Part shown: one piece after another, positions 55,424 to 64,000 of the stretch
Numbering within the stretch: the stretch's first letter is position 1
How the letters are laid out: every line of letters starts with the position of its first letter
DNA from: Lunularia cruciata
Lineage: Eukaryota > Streptophyta > Marchantiopsida > Lunulariales > Lunulariaceae
DNA length: 64,000 nucleotides
NCBI GenBank assembly: GCA_948567375.1
Contig: OX419760.1
Span: 18,724,001-18,788,000 of the forward strand
Reading direction: 5' to 3'
Position numbers and translations under genes: made by a program
Notes under the pieces: generated by a model
Databases searched by the model: none
Told to the model about the DNA's origin: nothing
Seen by the model: the letters and a program-made list of their open reading frames with translations, nothing else

Positions 55424-56170
55424 ACAAAGATCACAACTTCAGGGTAAGGTACTGAGAGAGGACTTGCCTGTCCAAGCTTTGTACATAGATAATGAAGATG
55501 AGGTGAAAGAGTTCAATGGAGTAGATTATTTATCAAACATCATTTGTCCTTTGTTATCACATCTAAAGAAGAAAAAGGAGAAAATGCAAAAAGATCATCC
55601 GGAGGCAAAGGATGAGTTGCAAGCAATGATGTATCTAAGTGAAGAAGCTCGGGAGTTGAAGTAGAGATTAACCTGAAGAGAAGAAGAAGCCAAAGAACTT
55701 TGAGTAGATGCAGTACTTTGGAAGAAGACCTTATATAACTTGTAAGAGAAATTTGAAAAGCATGAGAGAGATCTTGAATATCAAGCCAAAGAAGTGAAGA
55801 GTTAGAAGGCAGCATTCAAGAAGTTGAAGAGAAAATTTGATGAAGCACGACTTGAAGTGATATAATCAAAGGCCATTGCAATAGTAATGGAGCAAGAGTT
55901 GGAGAGCTTAAGATTGAGTATGGTGGAGAAAGATCAAGCATAGCAGAGGGGGTTGAAAAGTAGAAATCAGGAGGAGGAATGATTGCACAATCTGGTAAGA
56001 AGTGTAGAAGGCCAAATGGCTCAATATGCAAAGGAGAAGAACACACTAAAGGTTCAGTACAAAGATGAATTGCAAATGTATTATGAAGAGTTGAAGGTGG
56101 AGAGCACTTGTGGGTATACATCATAATTGGTAGGAGAGATCATCATGAGGATGAAGGTGATGTTGAGTAC

Positions 56171-56852
56171 TATGAACTGGCCTGTCTCTCACTTAAGATG
56201 AACCTCTTATGGCTATTATGGTAGCGCACCATGGACTAAGAAGACAAAGAACCACACCTCCATCATACTCCTCCAAGGCTGACACTCCAAGACTCAAGAC
56301 ATTGCTCACTGGAGAACTCAATGAGAAAGATAGTTGCAAATAAAAGGATGATGAGAACCTCCTCACCCCTAGTTTATATACTTGTGAAATAGTTATCCAC
56401 TAAAGTTACTATTTACCGTAGTAGCTCAAGTAACTAGGCTAAAAGTCAAGTAAAGTCAAAAAGTATAAAGGAATATCTATCCATATGGGCATATTCCACT
56501 AAGCATGTGATATTATCCTGACCCAACTACTAAGTCAAGGATTCCTCCACATGGACTATCCTTGGGTTATAGAAGAATCCAAAACAAAAAGGTTTGCGGG
56601 CCCAAGAGTTCCCAACTCTTTCCTCAAAGCCAAACACATAGGAATAATACCAAGTCAACACACTAGAATCCAAAATACTGGTGCTCATCTTTTCCACTTC
56701 CTCTAAAGTAAGGTCCCCTCTATCTTAGCTATGACTTACTTTAGCTAATCATGACTAATGTAGAACCATCCTTTATCTCTATATAAATAATATCTCTCAA
56801 GTATTTGTAATACTAAGCTAAATACCACACACATGCACAAATGGGTGTTAAA
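56171..56852 (-). repeat. A5 3' LTR
   Basis: 682 bp with several changes from the A3 LTR, including degraded termini (TTTAACACCC... and ...CAGTTCATA). The loss of terminal sequence shows age. Confidence 0.8.
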
Positions 56853-56889
56853 TTTACCTCCAAACTAAGTTTTCACTTTGTCTTCAAAG

Positions 56890-58132
56890 TGAAGGTCTCT
56901 CTAACTTCTATGATATATCTTCAACTTATCATGGTTAATCCTATCAAAGTGTCTTTCTCCCAACTCCTTGAGATCATAAATGTAATTGCCCCACACCTTC
57001 TCCACTATGAAAGGTCCAAAGTACTTAGGCAAAAACTTTTTTTGCACTCTCTTGAATCAAATGGAATCAAACAACATTACCCAATCACCTTCTTTGAAAG
57101 GATCCACCTTCTTCTTGCCTTGCCTCTTGTCATAGCTCTCCTTTTGTTTCCTTTGGGCTTGCTCCACTCACACCATGGCAATTGCTCTTGCCTCTTCCAA
57201 TTCTTGGAGTTGATCCTTCCTTGACTTCTCTGCATCACCTCCTTGTGTTTTCTTCAATCTCCTATGAATGCTTTGGAAGGTAGGAAGATCAAAGTGAATG
57301 GGTAAGGTAGACTCTATACCATATACCAATTGAAATGGAGAATATCTGGTGGAAGTCTTCATGGTTGTCCTATACTCCAACAAAAATGCATGAATCCTCT
57401 TATCTCAATGATGTTTAGCCCCCTCCATTTTTGCATCTTTGGCCAACATCATGCACAAGGTCTGATTGGTTCTCTCTGCCAAATGATTGGAATTTGGCTT
57501 ATAAGATGTAGTTACTCTATGTGTAATAGAGAAATATCATAGCATGGCTGTAGTGATGCTTCTTGTAAACGCTCCTCCTCTATCAAAAACCAACTCCAAA
57601 GGGCATCTAAACCTAGTGATAATGTATTCATAAATAAATCTCTCAACTTCATCTTCATTCTTGTCCCTCAATGGTCTAGTCTCAACCCACTTGGTAAGAT
57701 ATTCAATAACTACCACAATATACCAATTGTTCCTTGGGGTTCTATTGAGAGGACCTACAAAATCAATTCCCCACTTCTCAAAAGGTCCTAGCAATGGAAT
57801 TGATCCAAGTGGTGGAGTAGAAGTACACTTTCTAGCAAAAGCTTGACAAAAATGAGAAGTTTTGCAATAATCAAGACAATCCTTGAAAATCCCTCTCCAA
57901 TGGTATCCTTCATCTAGAATCTTGAAAGCAATCACCTTTCATGCAAAGTGTCTTCCACACATCAAACATTCATGAAACTCCTTTATGAGTAGGATAGACT
58001 CTTCCTTACCCATTGCTCTTTGAAGTAGACCATCTGCTCCTTGGTGAAAAAGAAAATCCTCCACCATTGTGTAAGGTCTAGATCTTGTTGCAAGGGCCTT
58101 CCTATCCCTAGCATGCATCCCTTTTGGATAGC
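56890..58132 (-). pseudogene. A5 integrase and end of RNase H (decayed)
   Basis: ORF 57935-57537 has the core with 'WGIDFVGPLNRTPRNNWY' but the second Asp box reads 'LVFDRGGAF'. ORF 57383-57168 has 'EYRTTMKTSTRYSPFQLVYG'. Upstream, near 58025, the codon where other copies have TGA is CAA, so RNase H and integrase were open here. Stops and missing residues make it non-functional. B7 cuts it at 58132. Confidence 0.8.
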
Positions 58133-61100
58133 TGTGGTGCCCTCATTTTCTGTTTTTTTTAAATAGAGAACAAGAAGTGTATAGAGAAGTCGGATTGAGC
58201 CTGTATGGCCAAGGAAGGCAAAGAAAAGAGTCTTCGGGATGAAACCCAAAGTAAAGTGACTTTGGGTCATAAGGTGAAGTACTCGGGAATGCCCTATCAG
58301 CATACAACCTGAAGTAAGGAGTCTTTGTATCGGGGGGGAGCTCAACCCGAGGCAAAGTCAGTATAACAACCTTTCATCGGGGCAAGAAATTCAAGAAGGG
58401 ACCGTTCAAAACCAGCGGCCCATACGCATGAAGTACAATTGACAATGACAAGCGCATGCAGGAGGTGTGATTTCTCAATAGAAACTCAAATTGAAGAGAG
58501 ACGAAGAAAGCACGACTCTATAAAAAGTGGGCTCACGACGAAGCAATGTCGAGCAATTGTGCTTTGCCATTGAGAAGTTGTCCTGCAAGTGATCGTGGGA
58601 AGGGAAATAGAGTTGAAGACGCGCTAGTGTGTAAGAGAGAAGTCAAGAGAGTGAAACCGAGAGACAGTGAGAAAGCAGGAGAGATGGGAGGAGGAAAGAA
58701 GAACTCTAAATTTGTAGTGAGGAATCATGCAATTTGGAGGTTAGACATAATTGCAAGAATCAAACTCTTGAGCCGACTTCGGATTACGTTCTTGGCCTAG
58801 AATTGGAATGTCAGTTTTCCAAGTTTCATGACTAAGATTATCAAGAGCAAGTGTCTCGATGGCCCCAAGGAAGAGGAGAAATCCGACTCACTGGACAGAG
58901 TTGGATTGGAGATTAGTGCTCGGGAGAGAAGCAAGCGCAAAGCAGGGTGCCACATTCTTGGGTAAGGGAGAAGTAGCAGAAGAAACTCAAGAAGTGAGAG
59001 ACGCTTTTTCTTCAAAGAGAACAAAGAACGGATACAAGGTTGAGAGTTACAAGGATCCAGTGAAGAGAGGGATTGTGAGTGCTCTCATGGCCATCTTGAA
59101 GCCGGAGAGAACGACATATGTGATGAAACACCAAGCAGTGTTCTTTCACAATTTGTTTGCAGGAGAACCAATCAATTGGGCAAGGTGCTTCCATGGAAGG
59201 ACACGACAAATGGTGTGGAATCTGCGAGATAAGTCGCCTCTACATTACATTGTGCCGTTTCCAGCACACTTTTACCTTAGGTTGAATTTGCTCAACTCGG
59301 CGGAGCAAAATCGAATGGTGTCGCATTTCCATCCCAACTTGAGAAGAGAAGTCAACGTAGAGGAGCAGCAGTATATCCTTCAAATCTGGAGCACAGACAA
59401 GTACTACAAGAAGACGGGGAAGAACATAGAGATAGAAGCAAGTACTCCAAAGTCAAAGAAGCAAAGTTGGCAGGGCAAAGCCGAAGACAAGACAAGACCT
59501 CAAAAGACCAAGAGAGGAAACCCGAGGTGAGGCATGGTGGTGATCGAGTTAGAAGATGAAGACTCGAAAGGTGCAGCCGAGTGCAAGTCCAAAGACTTGA
59601 AACGCAAGGAAGAACCAGAGCTAACGCTGCAAAGTGGAGATATGAGTAGCAAAAGTGATGAAGGTGGAGAAATGATGTCGGTACCAATTGCTACGGAGGA
59701 GGAAGAAGAAGTTCAGGTAGAGCTCGAGCCAGAAGATAACACGAAGTTGGAGGATGAGATACCTGAGCCCGAAGAGAAGAAGATTGGAATTCAGAGGGAA
59801 GTTCATTCAAGATGTAAGGCAAAGTGTGAAGCGTGGCCGAGTAAGGCAAAAGAAGAAGTGAATGAAAGCTCAGGAAGTGAGGCGTCGATTCCGATATGAA
59901 GACTGCAGAGATGAAGGCAAGTATCGAGCAAACAAGAAGTGAGAAGGGAGATTGCGACGCAAGAGGAGGTAGTTATGAGTGATGGAGTGGAGTACTTGTG
60001 GGAGATTGTGTGCCCATTGCTGATGAAGTTGGAGCACAAGAAGAAGGAAATGCAGTCGACTTGTCTAGAAGTGAAGACTGTCTTGCAGGTGTTATTGAGA
60101 TTAGAAGAAGAGAACTCGGAGTTGAAGAAGATTACAACCCGAGGTGAGGAGGAAAGGGAAGTACTACAAGTGGAGGTAGTAGTGAAAACTCAAGTAATTG
60201 AAGACTTGAAGAGAGAAGTGACGTATCAAGAGGAGCTTGTGAAGAAGAGTGACATAGCAAGGGAGAGACAAGTAGCAGAGTATGAGATTTTGAAGCAGCA
60301 ATTTGCTGATTCAAGAGTAGAACTTATCCATGCTATGGCAAGGGTAGTAGCAAAGGAACAAGAGCTCAATAGAGTCATGGAGAGCGTAGACAAGAAGAAG
60401 AAACTCTGGCAAAGGGAGTTGGTAGTAAGATATAGGGAAGAAGAGAGATTACAAGAGTTACTTCGTAATCAAGAGGAGAAGATTGAACAAAAGGAGAAGG
60501 AGAAAGAAACGGTGAAAGCCGAGTTTGAAGCGGAGTTGGCAATGTATAGAGAGGATTAGCTTGCAGATTGGGAGTGAGAAAGAAAGATGCAATTGGAGCC
60601 ATTGAAGGAGATTGTCCTCAGGATGAACGCAATGTTAAGTACAAAGGCCAGTATTCAGATTGAAGAAATGAGGTTGCACAAGTTGAAGTTGTTGGTGCAG
60701 GAGACAAGGCAAAGACAGGTGAAAGATATAGATTTAAATGCCTTGTTGATCAGTCTAAGAACTCATGTAAATAGGAAGATACTAGAGGTAGAAGATAATA
60801 TCACGATTAGATTAGACTTAGTAAAGTTGGAGATAGACAAACTTCGGAAGGATGTTAGAGCCAAACCCAAAGTAGACGAAGTAGGAGTACAGATGACTTT
60901 GGAGTTAGCAATAGAGACATTAGAGAAGAGTGGGTCAAGAGATAAGGAGTTAGATAAGTTACCCACTAGTGGAATTTCAGATCAGGAAAGAGAATTGTTG
61001 GATCTGGTAGAAGAATTAGAAGTTGTGAAACCCAAAGACAAGGTAGTAGGAAGTAAATTTACTTCGGGTTTGAAAGCCGATGATGAAGTAGACATCGGAT

Positions 61101-61903
61101 TGGATTAGAAACAGTTTTGAGATATGAAGAGGCAGATATGAAGAGGTGAATTGACATTTCGGATCTGTAGGTTAGAAGAGTTGTTGTAGAACGGTATAGT
61201 TGTTAGAACTGTCAATTGTTTCACTACTTAAGAGTGGCATTTGTAGTTTTATGTTGTTCAGTGCTCATTATTTTTTAGAATAGATAAAGCAAAGTGTTGT
61301 GAAGTAGTGCTTGTTGCTTGAGCTTGATTCCAAGTATCAACTTTGTGCTTGTGTTTGTGAATGTTTGGAGAAATTTGAAGTGCAAGTCAATGTGCGTGTT
61401 GGATGTTGGATTCCGCAGCCTTGGTCTTCATTCTGTGTGTTTGATCCTGAGTGAAGTGCAATCGGAGCAATGCCTTAACAGATCTGAGAGGAATTGTAGT
61501 GTTGGTAATATTTTGCATTTGTGAGTGTAGTGCAAAGTTGATGTGAAGCAATTTTGATCAAGGAAGTTGTGCCTTCAGTGGAGGGGTGGAACACAATTCT
61601 GAGGCAAAGTTGTTTTGCAGTGAAGTGCCATTTTCAAGAGAGCCTGAATCATCACAATCAAGATTGTTTGATAAGAATTGATGGAGTTGTGATTAAGGAG
61701 TGCTAATTTGTGACAAGATTGCGAATCAGTGCTTGTTACTCTCTTCTGGGTGTGGTTTCCACCTGAGAGATTAAAGACGCAACCAAGAAGAACTATAGTA
61801 TTACTTTTTGACTTTGTATTTGGACATTTCTGACTTGTATCTCTGCGGGAACGAACTTTACTTACCCGATTACCGCAAAAGTGATATTTGCCGGGTTGTC
61901 ACA
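58133..61903 (+). mobile_element. B7: solo family B LTR, long form (3.77 kb)
   Basis: The termini are TGTGGTGCCCTCATTTTC and GCCGGGTTGTCACA. The flanks are ATAGC (58128-58132) and ATACC (61904-61908), a target-site duplication with one mismatch. The A5 sequence is continuous on either side. It has no internal region. The LORF is almost fully open in one frame. Confidence 0.85.
58546..61108 (+). pseudogene. B7 LORF: best preserved copy of the LTR-borne coding region
   Basis: N-terminus 58546-58800 ('MSSNCALPLRSCPASDRGKG'), TAG, and a one-base shift; from 58859 to 61108 all pieces are in one phase. Order: globular region 58859-59530 ('HWTELDWRLVLGREASAKQG', 'NWARCFHGRTRQMVWNLRDK'); TGA after 'GNPR', with ATG two codons later (59534); acidic segment; basic patch 'SRCKAKCEAWPSKAKEE'; TGA at 59897; coiled coil 59939-60559; TAG and TGA near 60557; C-terminal block to 61108 ('IETLEKSGSRDKELDKLPTS', ending 'EVDIGLD'). 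About 850 codons in total. Several stops are one step from CGA or TGG. Function is unknown. Confidence 0.68.
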
Positions 61904-62540
61904 ATACCACTTCTTGTCACAAAATCCACAATCTCCTTGTACTCCATTGCAACCTCTTGATTGATTGAGATTGTCATGAGCTCCTCATCCGGGAAGGAAT
62001 CATCCATAGGCTCATCTCCATCATGATCATAGGCCCTAGATAATAAATCAACATTTTCATGTTTCTTTCTTAGCCTATCGTCAATGGTGTAGTCATACTC
62101 AGACAAGAATATTATCCACCTTGCTAGCTTCCCTTCCACATTAGGCTTGTTGAATATGTACTTCAAAGCCTTGTGATCCATGACAATTGTGGCTTTCCCT
62201 CCAATCAAGCAGTGTCTAAACTTCTTGAGACCAAAGATCACTGCCAACCCTTCTCTCTCTATGACAGAGTAGTTCTTTTGTGCTAAAACCATCTACCTAC
62301 TAGCATAAGCTATTGGATGATCATGCTCATCTTGGTCTAATTGACTTAGAGTGCATCTTATAGCAACATTAGAAGCATCAGTGTAGAGGATGAAAGGCTT
62401 ACTCCGATAAGGTTTATCAAGAATTGGAGCTACAACAAGGAATTGCTTGAGCTCCTCAAAAGCTTTATGAGCCGCCTTGCCTTCCAAAATCACCATGTAA
62501 TCTACACCCTTCTTCATATAGATGGTCAATGCATAAGCCT
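61904..62540 (-). pseudogene. A5 RNase H
   Basis: ORFs 62529-62293 and 62292-61870 carry 'KPFILYTDASNVAIRCTLSQ', then after a TAG the 'EREGLAVIFGLKKFRHCLIG' and 'VDLLSRAYDHDGDEP' blocks. B7 interrupts the downstream end. Confidence 0.8.
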
Positions 62541-63640
62541 TGTTGAGAAAAATAAGAAGATGAACCTCCTATAATACCCAACCATCCCTAAGAATTGACA
62601 TAACTTTGTCAAGCTTGAAGGGAATGGAAGGTCTAAGATTTTCCTCACCTTCTTAGGATCAACTGCTATTCCATCCTTGGAAATGATGTGCCCAAAAAAT
62701 AGACCTTCTTCACATCCAAAAATGCACTTCTTCAGGTTGAGTGATGCATTTGCCTCATCCTAGCATTTCAAGACCTTGATTAGGTGCTCAAAAGTGCTCC
62801 ACCTTGCTCTCATAGACACAAAAGTCATCAATGAGGTCTCTCATAAATTTCCCGATTAAAGGTTCAAGTACCTTGTTCATGAACCATTGGAATGTGACTA
62901 GAGCATTGCAAAGCCTAAAAGGCATGACCTTGAAAGCATAAGTTCTCCAAGGTATGGTGAATGTGTTGAGTTGTTGATGCTCTGGTGCAATCTTGATTTG
63001 GTTATATCCACTATAACCATCTCCAAAACTATACCTCTCATGACCTGCAACTTCCTCCAAGACGTCATCAATGAATGGTAATGGGTAGTAGTCCTTCTTG
63101 GTAACAATATTGAGCTTCTTGTAATCCACACATACCCAAAGCTTGCCATTCTTTTTCCTTCACAATCACAATTGGAGACACCCATTCTAAATTCTACACC
63201 TCAAAGATAAATCCAGCCTCCTTGAGCTTATCAATCTCTTCCTTCACAACCAAAGCTATTGGTGGGTTAATGCAACATTGCTTTTGGCAGATTGATTTTG
63301 CATATGACTCCACCTCAATCTTGTGCTCCTCCAAGGTGACTTCCTTTAGATCCTTATAACTAAAAGCAAACACATGGATGAACTTGTGGAAAATCTCCTC
63401 AAATCTCACCTTCTCCTCCTTGGTAACATTTGGACCATACTTGAGGGTAAATAACCTCCTTTCTATCTCCTCAAGTGTCAACGGTGATTTATCTGGGTCC
63501 TTCAAAACCTTTGGCTGAGGTGCAAAATCCATAGCACACAAAGGATACACATCTGAATCAGATTCAGATTCATTCTCCTCCATGGAAGTCTCCTCTTCCA
63601 TGCTTGTGTCCACACCTGAAGCTCCTTCTTTAGAATCTGA
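62541..63640 (-). pseudogene. A5 reverse transcriptase
   Basis: ORF 63613-63194 has the RT N-terminal part with 'EEIDKLKEAGFIFEV'; ORF 63129-62788 has the palm with 'DLIDDFCVYESKVEHF' (the FIDD box is LIDD here). Further RT segments to 62541 are in broken frames. Confidence 0.8.
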
Positions 63641-63947
63641 TTCTCAATAATCAGAAGATGGTCTATCTGAATGTGAAGTGTTGGTGGTGTTAGTCACAAG
63701 AATTGTGACTCTATGGTTTGATGACCCAATCCTCAAGTACCCTTTGTGTCATCTATTAGTTGTGCATGCTCCTCTCAACCATGGCCTCCCAAGAAGTAAA
63801 TCATAGCTTGAATCCTTCAAGACTTGGAAAGTCATTAGATTTTGAACTCCCATAACTGAAACTACCACCTTATCCATCACCCATATTGGTCAAACTTGTT
63901 GCTTGTTTGCCATGCTCACCACAAATGTTGAAGGTCTTGAGGGTATC
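63641..63947 (-). pseudogene. A5 protease to RT linker and protease remnant
   Basis: This matches A3 47605-47900: the region after the protease active site with the 'MTFQVLKDSSYDLLLGRPWL'-like segment in broken frame. It is cut at 63947 by B8. Confidence 0.6.
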
Positions 63948-64000
63948 TGTGGTATCTACATTTTTGTTTTTTTTTCCTATTTTTTAAGAAGAAGTGTACA
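63948..64000 (+). mobile_element. B8: start of another family B LTR
   Basis: TGTGGTATCTACATTTTTG matches the B LTR 5' terminus with small changes and is followed by the usual T-rich run and 'aagaagaagtgtaca'. The rest is outside the window. Confidence 0.7.

Larger units (their letters stand above)
43139..56134 (+). pseudogene. B6 LORF (interrupted)
   Basis: ORF 43139-43477 has 'AQWTESDWRLVLGREVRDAA' and 'HGYKVDTYWDS'. Segment 43479-43890 continues the globular region in broken frame. 51834-52055 is the acidic linker. 55410-55664 has 'NGVDYLSNIICPLLSHLKKK', equal to 'VEYLRDVVCPLLVKLEYKKK' of B3. The remaining coiled coil to about 56134 has many stops and ends like B1 ('YKDELQMYYEELKVES'). It is the oldest LORF in the window. 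Confidence 0.6.
42815..56170 (+). mobile_element. B6: diverged long-form B LTR, split by A3 and B4
   Basis: B6 is in three plus-strand pieces: 42815-43890, 51729-52055 and 55429-56170. A3 separates the first two with a GTCC duplication; B4 separates the last two with an ACAAA duplication. Removing both restores a continuous LORF-like sequence. A5 cuts it at 56170. B6 is the outermost layer visible in the window. Its sequence is the most diverged B copy and resembles B1. Confidence 0.75.
56171..63947 (-). mobile_element. A5: family A element, split by B7, cut by B8
   Basis: 3' LTR 56171-56852, integrase 56890-58030, then B7 (58133-61903), then RNase H, RT and the protease region to 63947, where B8 begins. 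The 5' part is outside the window. The LTR terminus at 56171 abuts B6. Confidence 0.82.

Noticed and set aside
55410-55664. A host coiled-coil gene
   Set aside because: It aligns with the LORF of B3 and B7, and the first codons come from the B4 LTR; it is part of B6.

Overview
The window is repeat DNA of a large plant-type (streptophyte) genome. I see no host gene, tRNA or rRNA gene, or any prokaryotic feature. Nearly every base can be assigned to one of three Ty3/gypsy LTR retrotransposon families, called A, B and C here. The type of organism is inferred from the elements: primer-binding sites of the plant tRNA-Asp type, dense nesting of gypsy elements, and a gypsy family carrying a DNA methyltransferase. 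That last trait I recall being reported for charophyte algae. A streptophyte alga or a seedless land plant fits; the species cannot be read from the sequence.

Family A (LTR about 690 bp) has gag, protease (PR), reverse transcriptase (RT), RNase H (RH) and integrase (IN). The copy at 43891-51724 (A3) is nearly intact and very young: its two LTRs differ at one base by my reading. A single in-frame TGA separates RNase H from integrase, and two other copies share it. Family B has LTRs of up to 3.8 kb that themselves carry a long, decayed coding region (about 850 codons, coiled-coil rich) in the sense of the element. Shorter LTR forms (1.89 and 0.95 kb) lack most of it. Family C is a gag-pol element in which a C5-cytosine DNA methyltransferase sits in frame between protease and reverse transcriptase, and a PHD finger sits at the C-terminal end of the integrase region. 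Two decayed C copies are present.

Layout, left to right: B1, the 5' part of a B element with gag and a 3.8-kb LTR (1-5698), inserted in B fragment B0 (5699-6254). Then the 3' part of C2 (6255-7914). Then A1 (7915-25630), which contains B2 (11425-13548), C1 (13549-22234) and a piece of another A LTR, A6 (22235-22708). C2 resumes (25631-34821) with a solo B LTR inside it (B9, 28895-30788). A4 (34822-41829) contains the solo LTR B3 (34859-38651). Then B5 (41830-42814) and B6 (42815-56170, plus strand). B6 is split by A3 and by the small two-LTR element B4 (52056-55423). Then A5 (56171-63947), split by the solo LTR B7 (58133-61903), and the start of another B LTR, B8 (63948 onward).

Reading element termini against interiors gives an insertion ladder of eight layers, outer to inner: B6, B5, A4, C2, A1, B2, C1, A6. 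Target-site duplications confirm several steps: ACAAG for B9, ATGGA for B3, ACAAA for B4, GGTC for A1 and GTCC for A3. The most notable biology is family C, a retrotransposon polyprotein with both a DNA-methylation writer and a chromatin-reader finger, and family B, whose LTRs carry a multi-domain coding region of unknown function.
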